Assembly: GCA_944472155.2 (NCBI GenBank)
Contig: OX235279.1
Location: 115,498,110-115,562,109 of the forward strand
From: Trichobilharzia szidati
Taxonomy: Eukaryota; Platyhelminthes; Trematoda; Strigeidida; Schistosomatidae
Direction of reading: 5' to 3'
Length of the DNA stretch: 64,000 nt
The number at the start of each line of letters is the position of its first letter. The stretch's first letter is position 1. A model generated the notes under the pieces. It was given only the letters and a program-made list of their open reading frames with translations, made no database searches and was not told where the DNA came from. Made by a program: the position numbers and the translations under genes. Shown piece after piece: positions 1 to 12,215 of this stretch.

Positions 1-1041
1 GCAGATTTACGATAGTCTACATTCAGGTGTGAATCCTATAACTGTTCTTATAATTTCAAAACACTTGGGCTGGCCTTTTTAATTAAAAGAATGTATTAGT
101 TTATAATTTAATAGTGCTTATAGTATTCTGGGAGCTTACGTGCTGTACTTCTTTAGAAGATAATTCTTTCTCAGTATTCAATTAAATACGGCTCATGAGA
201 TATCCACTACAATTGGATGTATCAACAGACTACGGTTTTATTTAGTATTTCAGTTGTCACGTGACCATTTATATTGTAGTTTGTCTAACACAAAAGCAGA
301 ACTTAATTTTATCCTGCGAGCTCATTTTTACTATTCCCCCAAAATGTTTGTGCAATGAGATGGGAGAATTATATCATTATGAATCCCTTTCTTAGTGTCA
401 TGTTATAACTAATTTTTAGACTTGGTTTAGGTAACAAATGACCAAGTAAGCTCACTTCAGAACCACAACAATGTCTTTAAAATTACTGTTAAGTCGCTTT
501 TGAAAATCAAAATTTATAATCTGACTATCGAACACTTATAGTGATTGAAGACTTTACTCAGAAGGAAACACATTATACAAAGCTGATTTCTTTTATATGC
601 CCAGATGGAAAAGAATTGATGATTAAGTTAGAATAACAAGGATTGCTTTCAGCTAATCTAATGACTCGTCAACCATTGTGGGTAAAATTTATTTTGATAA
701 AGTCTCACAGTGTTATGCAGTAATATTCACTGATGATGTTTCGAGCACAGTTTATTGCTCATAATCATATCAAGGTATTCACACAACTTTCTAACTTCGT
801 TTATATAACTCCATTATTTTTCATCGCTTGACTTGATTGGTAATAGTATTTTCCATATTTCTGGTATGAGTGATGAATCATTCCTATTGCACTCATTGGG
901 CGTAGATTCGATGAACAAGGATTCAGTAACTAACCTCTCTCTCCACCTACTAATATTACTTCTTAGAATTTTAATCCCCTCGCTGAGCTTTTTTCTAAAT
1001 TGCACTGCATGCATTAACACACAACCACACAATAGGGTGGG
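1..1041. other. Intergenic or intronic, no gene seen
   Basis: AT-rich sequence with only short chance reading frames. Positions about 700-780 resemble one arm of the hairpin repeat at 9186-9289 (shared TTATTGCTCATA and ATATCAAGG-like words). Nothing else is recognised. Confidence 0.6.
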
Positions 1042-1141
1042 AGAGGGTTAAATTCTGGTAAAGCAATGCGTCGGCCGTGTATCGAACCCCAGACCATGTG
1101 CATAGTCGGCGAGCGTCCTAACCGCTGTGCCACCGACGCAC
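1042..1141 (-). repeat. tRNA-derived SINE, head portion only
   Basis: Read on the minus strand this has a tRNA-like head: a GGTTAGGACGCTCGCC-type A-box region and a GGTTCGATAC-type B box (plus strand gtatcgaacc near 1078). It matches the heads of the SINEs at 23508, 46098 and 53783. The body and the tail shared with the RTE LINE are missing or unrecognisable here, so this is an old or truncated copy. It is not a functional tRNA gene because no cloverleaf can be drawn. Confidence 0.75.
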
Positions 1142-4034
1142 AATCCAGGAAGTCAACCATCATTAATGTGTAAGTAGAATGTGCATATTTCTAGGGATAG
1201 AGGGGACGAGTAACTGCCGTCTCATACTGATTAAATAACAAAATGTTTGAATTCGTAGTATTTTATGAAACAAAGAATAAAATATGCAACCAAAAAGTAG
1301 TATGAGAATGACGATACAAATAAATATATCAGTATAAATGAAGATGATAATCACAGTTATCTGATGTCACGGGATAGACAACCAATTTAGGTAGAGAGTT
1401 TAGAGTGACTACAGAGACGTTTTCTGAGCATAGTTTCGGTTGAAAATTTTTACGACAACTACCCTATCCATGCTCTGCATTCGGAGATATGCAAATCTAG
1501 AGAATTGAAGAAGTACTTTATGTAGAATGCTAAAGGCTGAATTTTCACAAATCTCACGCTGCATATCATCTAGGTGTGCCAATATAGAACTCCTTACTGG
1601 CCTAATGATTCCTTTAATCAGCCACGTTGGACAGAGTTTCAGAAGGTGATGATGGGCCTAATGTGTCATTCCACCTCTGCATCTATCTCCGCAAGAGCAA
1701 CTAAGTTTATAAATACTCAATAAAGTGGCCAGAATTGATGGATTATCCTTCACTTGCCTTAGAATTATGCAACGAGCGATGAACTTGAAACATAGTGTTA
1801 AGATAAATGATGTTTTAGACTTTTATTATTTTAAGTGTCGATGCCAGTAGTTCAGGAGTTCTTTTATATGACAAAGTTATATATACGTATATATACATAT
1901 ATATCCTTCACCTGTGCTAGCGTTTCTCTTTATCTACTATATTAAGTAATTTTATAACCATTCACTGTGACTGGCAACTCAAATTATTCCAGGAAATTCC
2001 TAACATCTACGGTTTGAATATTAATAATCCGATAAAATACATCGCAGTTTTGTAGCACTTAGTTTACCGACCACACAACAAACTAGTGGTTAGAAAGTTT
2101 TACTTGTAATTAGTTACTCATGTTAATAGAATAGGGAATAAGTGACAGATATGTCTTACCATTATTTTTCAGCGAAAATACACTCTAAATCAAGTGGTTT
2201 TGCCAATCGATTAAATCACAAAGCTCAACAATTATTTCTTCGTGAGCTAACAGAGCTTCTAACAGCAAATTGCATCCTTAAGTGTATTCTTATTTTAAAA
2301 TATTTGAGCTTCGAAACGTTTTAAAAATAATTGGTTTAAGTATACAGAAGACCGCCCTAGGTAATTATTGATGGCAATGGAATGTTTTGTTGAATATCAG
2401 CGCTTTGGAGATGACAAAAATTCATATTATTTTAGAATGTGGTAAGCTTATGTATTCTGAATAATTCTGTTTCTGAAAAATGAGAAATTTTCCTGTTACC
2501 TATATACATTGTGTCCATATGGAATGGAAGGGATTAATAGAAAGCAGATCTCGGAGATCTGATCAATGATCGACTCCATTCAATCAAAACGAACTTATGA
2601 AATAATTAAATGACAGTAGAAGAAACTCACACTTAAAACACTGTTGATAGCTAAGAAGGACCAGATAGTTATTCTGTAGAAGTTTGGAATTCTTCAGTGG
2701 AGTACAGTGAACACATTTTGTCGAATATATGTTTTTTCTCAAACAGATATTAATTAAGAAGTAAGAGACTCATCAGAATTACTAAATCTGATGTCAAATG
2801 AAATTACCTGTTCTGCTTGCTTATTTAATACAGTCATCTTTCCTATAACCGCGTGCATAAACCAGAGTAAAGATAGCGTGTGTTTTGTAATTCATATCTT
2901 AATTCTGTAATCTGTTAGAATATCGTCTCAAACAATTTTCATTTGGTAAGTTGAGTCAGGTTAAAATATTTCAGAGACCATAAATTAGTGATGAAAGCCA
3001 TTGTTGCAAGCCTGTTACTCGGTAAACAATAGGAGATTTTAAGTCTAATCAATGTACACACAATCCACTTCATAGAAGTGATAACGCTAGTTTAACTGAA
3101 GCAAAGTGAAAACCTCTCGTCATTTTTTGTATAAAAGCTATTAGTAGGTTTTACTACTAAGAGATTATTATATGAATACAATCACTTTTTAACCATTTTG
3201 TAGTGCTTCATGTTTCAGAAACACATAAAAAACTATTAGAAAAGAATCTGATTTGGTGCACACTAATTGACACTAATTTTCATTATTGCCTTGGAAGTCC
3301 ATCTGCAAACCATCACTGGTAAATGGTAGATTGAAATCCATATATTAATTTTGCAGTGATCTAATAGCCCGTATTTTAAACCAACACTACGCAGAAATTT
3401 GTCAAAAACCGAATTCCACTGGACTAAAACGCAGCCAGTAGTTACAACGTAAGTCTTATGAAACCACAAACATTTTATCCTAACAACTACTTCACTTATG
3501 TAAGGACTCGAGTTTGTATTACTCGATGTCAGTTGAATCAAATGACTGACTGCCTAAGTAGAATCTGTAACAAACTTATCTTACACTTCAAGTTTTCTAA
3601 TCACCAGCTAGTTAACGGAAAAAATGAATATTACGACTAAGCTGCAAACTTCTGGTAAATGTATTTTTAAAAACACATATATTATAAACATTTAAAGCTT
3701 CCCAAAATCCAACTGCCGAAAATTTAGAAAATATTTTTGAGAGAGACGATAATAGGCAATCGCAATAATTATTTTGCTTACTTCCTCTTTTTCTTGCTAA
3801 CGCCAAGGACTTCACAAAAATGAAGGAATGTTATTTGACCAGTATTGTCTTTATCGAATATATTTCGCCATTTCTAGAGTAAGAAATAATTGTTATTTCA
3901 AATAAGTACCCCACAATGAAATTTGAAAAAAGTTAGAAGACAAATATCACCAATAGAAATCAAACATAAGAACCTTGAATAACTACTTATAGTATAACCC
4001 TGAGCTGACATAACTTGGAATTCACGTGTCACTG
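1142..4034. other. No gene seen
   Basis: AT-rich sequence with short open frames that look like chance. A TA/TATACA microsatellite lies at about 1876-1903. No domain, splice pattern or repeat family was recognised. Confidence 0.55.
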
Positions 4035-4310
4035 GATCTCATTTCGATGGCTGAGTGTTCAACCGGTTCGCCCCGCAAACTGAGGTTCCTGGGCTCAGTC
4101 TCTCGTAGGGCCACACGTGTGCCTGAAGAGCCTAATTCAGGACGAAATAGGTGCTAAGCGCTGCACACTTAACAATAGTTCTCTATCTGATGTCAGTTTG
4201 TGATGAAATCCACCTTGAAAGCAATCAAATCCATGTAAATCAGTCGATCGTATGGTTGCGATACGTTCTCCTTCAGTCAACTAACCAGGGTTTAGAATAA
4301 AGCCATGATT
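4035..4310 (+). repeat. Sm-alpha-like SINE with degenerate hammerhead core
   Basis: The order is a tRNA-like head (GGTTCGCCCCGCAA and GGTTCCTGGG near 4065-4095), then CTGAAGAG at 4123 and GGACGAAAT near 4140, then the family tail (CTCTATCTGATGTCAGTTTG, then GATGAAATCC and an AATCAAATCC stretch). The same order is seen at 9456 and 24056. The CTGANGA...GGACGAAA pattern is that of a hammerhead ribozyme, known from schistosome Sm-alpha repeats. Stem II is one base short on its 5' side and the spacing is poor, so activity is doubtful. Confidence 0.65.
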
Positions 4311-7300
4311 ATTATTTCTTCTGCAGATAAAAGTAAACGCATTAGGATGCTCCAGAATCAAGTCTGAATACTTCCTAAAACACACCAAATGAATTGTGCC
4401 ATTTATTTTACGAGTTATATAGCTATTATCTGGTATCCCAGTTACACTTCTCCTAATTCACCAAACATAGTGTGATTCCGCCTGACAAATTTGTTCAACA
4501 ATTAGGTAAAAATAAGGTCACTTGTTCACATCCTTTCATTTCATTGACACAATGAGCCAGATAATGTGAATATTCTTTCCTGCATCTCTGGTGTAACACA
4601 CTTGTTCCCAAACCTTTAATCCCTTTACTCCCGTCATACTTTTACCTGGTTTAACAAACTTGAATGAAGTTATGTCAACAATAATAAATATCTTTTATTC
4701 TCTTAGAATTCTTCGATTTGCCTACAGCCTGAACAAACAGTATGTATAACTGTTGTGTTTTAATTGTTGACTGTTAATAAGCTAGATCATGCACTGGAAT
4801 TACAGTAATTGGTCCACAAAAAATTACTGTACACTTTAAATCGAAAATTTCTTTGACTGAGTAAACATCCCTTTGAACGGACAGATAATTATTTAGTAGC
4901 ATGATGACTAATGTTTACACGAAATTCTAAACTGCATCATCATTAGAAAACCACTGAACAAAACAAAACAGCAGGTATAAGTGCATCTAATCTCCTAATG
5001 ATTTCAAGTCAACAACAATGAGTACAAGAGAACCAACTTAAATACTTTTCAGAGTTGGACCTGTTAATACCTTATCAATCGGAGAGTAAGCTTATGTGAT
5101 AAAATCATACAGAGACCCGGTATTATCAACTGATCACGTCCCGAGAACAATTTATGGCTGATAATCATATCAAGGCTTTTATTTAATTCCCTCAACCTAT
5201 GGTGTTAAATTGTGAATTGTACCACAGAATACAAATTTTAGCCTGCATCTAAGAAGATCGGTTCTTATCGGTTAGTAACCGAATCAAGTGAAATATAATG
5301 CAAACATCACTTTTATACACGAAGTTAATTTGAACGAGCAATATCCAGCAGCTGAGAAGAATGATAATTCAATAATTTCATGATGTTTAATAACATTTTT
5401 TTTGGTTTCTTTTAACTATGCATGAAAATTAAGGACAACCTAAAGCGTAAATAGAAGTCATCACAAACACAAGAATAGTGTGCCATTTACAGTTTCCCTT
5501 TCACACTGCCGTAAGCATCAGTTTTCCTCGATATTATCAGTCAAATTACCTGTGTCAATAAATAGAAAATAAGTTATGGTAAGAGGACAAATATCCAGAC
5601 CATAGATGTCGCGAATTTCCAGGAACAATTTGGGCGTCGAGTCAAACTGATTCTTTATAAAATTAACTGTAATAATCCCATCGTTTGAGTAATTTTCTAC
5701 TGACTCATTCAGACTTACTGGAAATTCGTAATATATGTGGTCTGGATATTTATTGTCTTATTAAAAATCGGATTAATTTATCGAATCGCCAGTCAAATTG
5801 ATATAAACGTCGAATATTTCGTTTATGATACCTACGAAATGATGACACTTCAGAAAAGTCTCTTCAACCTTTAAAAGCACCCACTCTAACATACCACATT
5901 TTCCTTCGTGAAAGGATACACAATTGTACATTATCAACAGAACAATCTCGGTGTCTCGATACAAGCATTAATGATTATGTTGTTATTCTTGTATCCATAT
6001 ATATCATCTGCATACTATTATAAAATTATGCAAGGATCGAATGTTAGGTCATTTCAATAAAGTAAATTCAGACAAATTACGAGGTTTGAAAATCTTAAAA
6101 AGAGTGTTTCAACCTTCAGTGTTCTTTGGGTTGGATTTAAGTTTGCTCAGTGATTTATGATTACCTAAAAGGTTTTTATAATTATTTATTGAAGTTTTAT
6201 TATGTAGGTTGAAATAAACGAAGAAAGGATTTGGGAATGTAGTATTCAATTTACTTTAGCAAACACCATGAAAGAGATCAGGTGAACTTGAAAATACTCT
6301 TTCTGATGAATTATATGTAAGCATATTTATAACTCAGGTTCAAATACTTTATGTATTCGGTTGAAAATGGTTAGTAATTGTATCCAGTACGTGCTTTTAT
6401 TCCTTCGAGGGATATGTCTGCATTCGAGTAAGCAGTGGTATTGAGACTTGAGCACAGCATTTATTATTTCAAACATCAGAGCGTTATCCACTTGTCTACT
6501 GAGCTATGGCAGTCGTGTCTCGCTCAACCAGTATTAGTTTTTACTTCGATAAAAGACTATGGGCTTTAGGTTTGACTTAATTAGAAAACAGCAACAACAA
6601 TGAGTCTGCTGAGCAAAAGTCTCTTCAAATACTTCAAATGATAACATATGGAAAAAAAGTGGAGTTCAAACTGATCAACCTTTCAAATAGGTACACAGAA
6701 AAGCGAACGGATTTATTCACAGAAAATGAAATTCCAGTGTCTTGCCATCAGTTATAAACGTTAAACATGTTTAGCCATTATTACCATTATTATTTTTATG
6801 AGTGTCATTAAGATGTGTTTCTTAAAGCTGTTCAAAACTCTTATCAAAGTGGTTTTTAAAGTTTAATTTATTTAAAATAAATAATGTTTGAACGTAAATA
6901 TCCCACCTTTGTGAATGTTAACCCCTGAATCCCTTCTGAATATCAAATTTTCAACAGTATTTAATATTACCAACTTAAACTCATCATGATCAGTTTCAAC
7001 TGCAGTCGACCAACTTTGTTTTTTCACTTTTATATACTGTTTGGAACTGTACAGACTGAACTCCAGAAACAAAATCAGCCTACACAATCTTTCTCATGAA
7101 TGGCATAGTGGTCAAATTTTAGAACATTAGCTATTAAATCCAGTATAATGATCAATAAATTCATTAACCATTCCTTTCTTTGATCACTCTGATCAATAAA
7201 GCAATTTACTAGATAGCTAATTTCCGGATGGTGCAATCTATTTTAAAGTGCCTGTTGTCTTCAGATTAAAGAGAACATGAAAGTTCTGGTTGATGTAAGC

Positions 7301-8880
7301 ACCGATGTGAAGATCATTTTGTTTCAGTGTGGAAGAAGCGATTAAATTATTATATATTGATTTTGAGCGTTCAATTTAGGAGTCTCCTTTCGCTCCGGTT
7401 AGACGACATGATAAATAACAACTTTAACTTAAACAAGCCGAAAAAGCTTTTGTTGACACCTTAGACATTTTTTCTATGGCTGCAGTGAGATGAGTTCATT
7501 TTAGTCGACGCGGTAGTCTTTATCTGATCATAAATCACACTAGTGTCTTCTAAAAGTTAAGTATGGAACTTTAATCTATAGAGAAGGTGATGAAAGAAAA
7601 GATTTACTAGCCATCATAATTGATAACTTCACTAACGAAACCCACAACTTTGAACTACTTATCTACTTTAATGGTATTTCACAGACAAACCCTTAACTTA
7701 TGTATACAATCCGGTTCTATCCTTCTTTTTTGTAGGAATTATCTAAGGCTGTGTATCAGCAGTAAGGCTTCCTGTTGGACAATAAGTTATTTTGAAGACA
7801 ATAATCGAATAAAGTGTAACCGTTTACAACTTTAACAAAACTACACAATTCGAACTATCATGAATAATTAGATACTGCAATTTCTGAGTTGTAAGTTTCC
7901 ATATTTAAATTAGGTGACCTAACCACTGCATAGCCCTGTCTCTGAATTGAGATGACCACATCACCAGTGAACTTTAACAAATGCAGTCGACTAAGCAAGC
8001 TTTATTGACAAGACTGTTTAAGAATTCTGTGTATCCCTAACTTAAATTAAAAAAACAAAATGCTCTCAAGAATTCATAGAAGCAATCACCTGATGTCTGA
8101 TTAAACTGCTAAAGTATCTGGTCGGCTGGACTTATCCAGCATGTTGGTTGAAATTTCGCTCGGCAAATTTTTTTTGTCAATAATTTTTAATAAAATTTTG
8201 TTATATGTTTTCTGGATTGATAGGAATTCTCATTTCCTGGCTAGTTATGTTGGTGTCCGCGTCATGTAATCTGACTGCGACACACTTAGCACATTGGTTA
8301 TAATGATTAGTGTTTCATGCTGAATGCATCAAAACATCTCTACAATGAAGAAGATGGGGTAGTTGGGGGGTAATGTCATCTACACAAATAGTTTATTTCT
8401 TGTAGAAGCTGCAGCTTTCGACATAGTGTCATTCAATGAAGACTACGTCAAAATTTGGCTATTTTCGTGTGAAGAACAGTACTATTTTACAAAAGAATGC
8501 TATCAGTACATGGGAATCACCTATAAATGCCAACAGAACGTAAAACCAATGTGTAAACGAACGGCTACGGAACTGCAATCCAACATAACCGACTAACATG
8601 GACGAAAATGACCTTTGAGCGTCTCACTCCATCAATGACCTTGAGCATGCGGGATAATTTCAGCCATCTGGTCTTATTACATCTAATTCCCACCATCTAA
8701 ATGAGTTCTTGTAACCTAAAATAGCGTCGGTTCACCTGAAAATTCAATACAGAATTTTCTGAGATAAGAGGAATCATTGTTACCGCCAGATGTTTTTCGG
8801 TTGTGTCCATCAATTTTGTTCAGACATTTAACTTCTGAAATTCTCTCTGAGAGATAATTCATACCTCAGATTAGTTTCCA
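4311..8880. other. No gene seen
   Basis: Over 4.5 kb of AT-rich sequence with only short open frames. Positions about 5085-5180 carry a single arm of the hairpin repeat found at 9186-9289. A possible tRNA-SINE head remnant (GAGCGTTATCCACTTGTCTAC) lies near 6480. Nothing else could be supported. Confidence 0.5.
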
Positions 8881-9045
8881 CCATCAACCAGGGAGTATTT
8901 GACCTAGGTTTGATTCGTGATGAGGTCATAGGTGCTTACTGCTGAAGAGTAGCAAACAAGGACTACACAACTCTCTAGTATTTCCTGGTTCTCAGTGATT
9001 CTCTAACTGAGATCAGCTCACGGTTGATCTTCAAATTAAAAATGT
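8881..9045 (+). repeat. Degenerate Sm-alpha-like SINE copy
   Basis: Shows the family order in weak form: a GGTTTGATTCGTG box near 8909, GGTGCTTACTGCTGAAGAG near 8931, AAGGACTACAC where GGACGAAAC would stand, and a tail with AACTGAGATCAGCTCA. The conserved GAAA of the hammerhead core is lost. It is an old copy next to the inverted pair at 9341-9606. Confidence 0.45.
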
Positions 9046-9185
9046 CTCGCCCTAGTTTCGGGCCCCTTGGAAGTATGGCTGAACGACTTCTATAGAGATT
9101 AGTATAAATATAGAACTTGGGCACTGTGATAGAATGTAATTCCAGTATCCAGTATTTCCAGTATCATACAGTAATGCAATAATAA

Positions 9186-9289
9186 TAAGTGGATGACAAG
9201 GTTTTGAGCATAAATTATTGCTCATAGCTATATCGAAATTGATATAGTTATGGGCAATAATTTATGCTCGTAACCTTGTCATCCACTTA
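9186..9289. repeat. Long hairpin (fold-back) repeat
   Basis: Two 49-base arms (9186-9234 and 9241-9289) are reverse complements with four mismatches, separated by a 6-base loop (9235-9240). Weaker complementarity continues outward (ACAGTAATG near 9167, CATTACTGT near 9299). Single arms related to this sequence occur near 735-780 and 5120-5180. The structure is like a MITE or fold-back element but has no recognised terminal motif or target-site duplication. Confidence 0.8.
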
Positions 9290-9340
9290 TTAATGCCACA
9301 TTACTGTAGATACTTGAAATAAACTTATCTAATTTGGTTG

Positions 9341-9455
9341 GAGGATTTCAACATTAGCTGACATCAGTTAGAGAAGCACTGGAAAATCTGGGGAGTACTG
9401 GACATATGCTTCGTCCTATTTTGGGACTCTCCATCAGTACGCATCCATCAGAAGG
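9341..9455 (-). repeat. Sm-alpha-like SINE, minus-strand copy
   Basis: Read on the minus strand it has GATGCGTACTGATGGAG, AGTCCC..AGGACGAAGC, and the tail CTCTAACTGATGTCAGCTAA. The hammerhead-like core (9408-9437) carries CUGAUGG for CUGAUGA and GAAG for GAAA, so it is probably dead. It faces the next copy head to head. Confidence 0.7.
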
Positions 9456-9606
9456 TCCTGGGTTAGAACGCAGGTGGGTGCGTACTGATGACAAGTCCCA
9501 AACTAGGACGAAACGGCTTTCCAAAACTCCCAGATTATCCAATGTTTCTCTATCTAATGTCAACTAATGATGAAATCCTTCAGACAATCAATCAAACTTC
9601 CTACAA
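9456..9606 (+). repeat. Sm-alpha-like SINE, plus-strand copy
   Basis: Contains GGGTGCGTACTGATGA, then GTCC-CAAACTA-GGAC forming stem II, then GAAAC (core 9485-9514), then the tail CTCTATCTAATGTCAACTAA and AATCAATCAAAC. This is the best hammerhead-like core in the window: CUGAUGA and GAAAC are both present. Three extra bases lie between CUGAUGA and stem II, so cleavage cannot be assumed. Confidence 0.7.
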
Positions 9607-10671
9607 AACCAATACTTGAAAATTATCTAATATGAAATTTCTCAGGAAACTTACCGGTTTTATGAAGGAGATTCAATTTTAGAAAACTCAGTCAGTGTCC
9701 ACAGGTCCTCAATTTGGAGTTTCTACCAATTTGAATCAGACTGTGACTATAAATTACAGTGGTTTTGATCCACTGGCGCCAAACCTGACTCATTTTATTA
9801 CTCTTATTATGGCTTCTGAGTTGGACTTCATAGGTTTATCTTCAAGCTACTCGTTTAAAGATTACGTTTTGACAGTGATCCTGTCGTTTTGTTGGGTAGC
9901 TGATTGGTTGAGATACGGAGGTTTGCTTCTACTTACTTTTGGTTCAGCATACTTTTCGTCATCATTAATAAAGTTAAGGCTTCTGGAGCATTGAACGACG
10001 CTACAACATTTGATGTGGATTCTACATTTTGCTTATCAGTCATTAAAGTTTATTGAACTACGTAATTACCACTGTAGTACTATATATATATATACATATA
10101 TATTAAGTGGGAAGCTAACGTGATCAGCTTAAATCACCGTCTCACATCTTTTCAATCAAATCTATAAACCATAACTACTAATACTGGTGAAGTAAAATTG
10201 CCATAAACGTCTGAGCCTTGTGAAAAAGTTCATAAAACTTCAACTCAAAAATGTTAAATTTTCTCAGTCAAAACACGTTCCAAAAGGAATGACTATAGCT
10301 ACTTCTTTATAAATTTCAAGGCAAATGTCTACTCTAACATTCTTCAGTTTATCAAAAATATTATAGCTAAAGGCATAAATGATAAATGCGTACATCGAAA
10401 TGATAAGTCTATACTACCAAAACATCTCTTAAATCAATATTTGCCTCGTGCCAGCTGCTCTTAAAAAACTAGACTCAGACATAAGGCCCAGTGAGTCAGT
10501 CACTGTTCAATAACCATAGAGTAAACTTTAATCAGACAGTTTCTTTTGACAGCAGTTTACAGTAGTGCTTTGTTAAGCAATATTCACCGATTTTCTTAAG
10601 TAGGCTGAAAATAACGTGAAAGATTATGATATGCAAGTTTAAATCATTGAAATGCACTTTTAAATACTTAC
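9607..10671. other. No supported gene; TA microsatellite
   Basis: Includes a 99-codon open frame (9695-9994, + strand) with two hydrophobic stretches but no recognisable family and no clear splice sites; I do not call it. A TA/TACA microsatellite sits at about 10080-10104. If the EF-hand exon at 10672 belongs to a longer gene, this is part of an intron. Confidence 0.5.
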
Positions 10672-10829
10672 TGTTACAAAATCATCTGTCACTGTGCCTT
10701 TTTTGGAATAGTCCTCAAGATCTTGAATTGAAATAACTCCATCATTATCAACGTCAATTAAAGAGAAAGCATGCAAGAATCCTGGCTCACCCATCGGTGT
10801 ATAAACCTTGTCAAATAAACTTTCAGTTA
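10672..10829 (-). CDS. EF-hand calcium-binding protein, single internal exon
   Basis: On the minus strand this 158 bp stretch is open, is preceded by an acceptor (ctaacag) and followed by a consensus donor (gtaagt). It encodes about 52 residues. The centre is a canonical EF-hand loop, DVDNDGVISIQDL, with Asp at loop positions 1, 3 and 5, Gly at 6 and Ile at 8. It is preceded by the amphipathic helix GFLHAFSLI and followed by EDYSKK, as in an E-loop-F unit. Entry phase leaves two bases (TA) to complete a codon and exit is in phase 0. EF hands bind calcium; the partner exons were not found, so whether this is calmodulin-like, a tegumental calcium-binding protein, or a domain of something larger is open. 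Only one EF hand is in view, and such loops normally come in pairs. Confidence 0.72.
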
Positions 10830-12215
10830 CTGTTAGTACTCAGTCAAATGTATACTGTCTCTATACAGCCAAATTTTACTGAATTGCACACGTATATTTA
10901 TATATTTTAATTAAATTAGAACATAGAACAAAGCTATAACAAATTAACAGTCTATTATAGTATGTGTTCACCCCCCACTTGATAAACCTTAAAAGAAGAT
11001 CGATAGCAAAGCACATTACAAAAAAATTTTATTGGCAGTGAAAACAATATGGTAGCTTTTCTTTATTGTTAAAAGGTAATAAAGCAGAAGAAGAAAAACA
11101 AGTCTGATTAACTCACAGGGTTTCTAACTTTGTTTTCTCATAGAATAGATTTTTATGAATAGAGGAAAGATTAAAATTTTTCACTTACATAGACTTGAGA
11201 TCTGTGATGATTACAAGCATAACATTTAATCAACAAGACAGATATAAGTCAACTAAAGAACTAATTTGTAATATATTATTATTCATTTTTGTTGCAAATT
11301 TGATTCATATAATCCCAGTTACTTTAAATACACTTAATGTGAAGTCAGAATCTGGGTAACGTATAGTTCTGTATCATGTAAGTTTTTTTGACACAACACT
11401 CAGTGACTCAGTCTTGATATCTGGATGAGATTTCGATAACAGCATAAACTTATTTAGCGAAGTGAATCTTTGTAATCGCATTGTTTGTTTCAAGACCACA
11501 GTTGAAAGCCTTAGAAAGTTGATGGTTTGAATCTTATTGCGATTTTCATTTCTGTTACAGAATGAATCAACACTCTTCAATGAATTTTCCTCCTAATAAA
11601 TCACAAAATTAAACACCCCACCCCAAGAAAACATTATTATTGTAATCATACCATAGTCCACTGATATGCTGTCAGATTTTAGCATTAAGCTCATATAAAT
11701 ATTATCCATCTTTTATCAAACTAAGTTAAACTAGTTAATAGTAGTATAGACTCTAGTATTCAACTAGGAATACACAATTAGAAGAGCAAACGACTCCACT
11801 GAGCAGCATCTAATACCACGTTTTCATTGTGGTCTCATCCCAGGAAACAACACATTCTACGTGCCAAGCTGTACCAAGATTCAGATTAAAGACAGGAACT
11901 ACTTTCCATCTATGGCTTATGAGCTCAATGCCAAATCCAAGTAATGTTATGCTGTGTGTTACTTTTCTTGATCTGACTAGCAAAGTTTCCAGCTCTTATT
12001 ATCAATCAGTTGTTACTGCATGTTGAGAGCTCAATCACTATACTTGGCTTTTTACGAGTATCGGCATGAATGAACACTTGATTTGTCACCTAGTTCCGAA
12101 GAAGACCTCTAAAAGTTTAAGGCTTAAGTCCTCGATATCTGCTTCAAGTAAATGTACACACAACATAGCCAGAGTCATATCTACTGACGAAGCAACGCAG
12201 AGAATAACCAAAAAA
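10830..12215. other. No gene seen
   Basis: AT-rich sequence with small open frames only. It probably holds an intron of the EF-hand gene and possibly the eroded 5' part of the Penelope-like element that becomes recognisable from about 12216. Confidence 0.5.

Noticed and set aside
9695..9994. 99-codon plus-strand ORF with hydrophobic segments
   Set aside because: No recognisable family, no splice sites or supporting context, and it lies next to decayed repeats.
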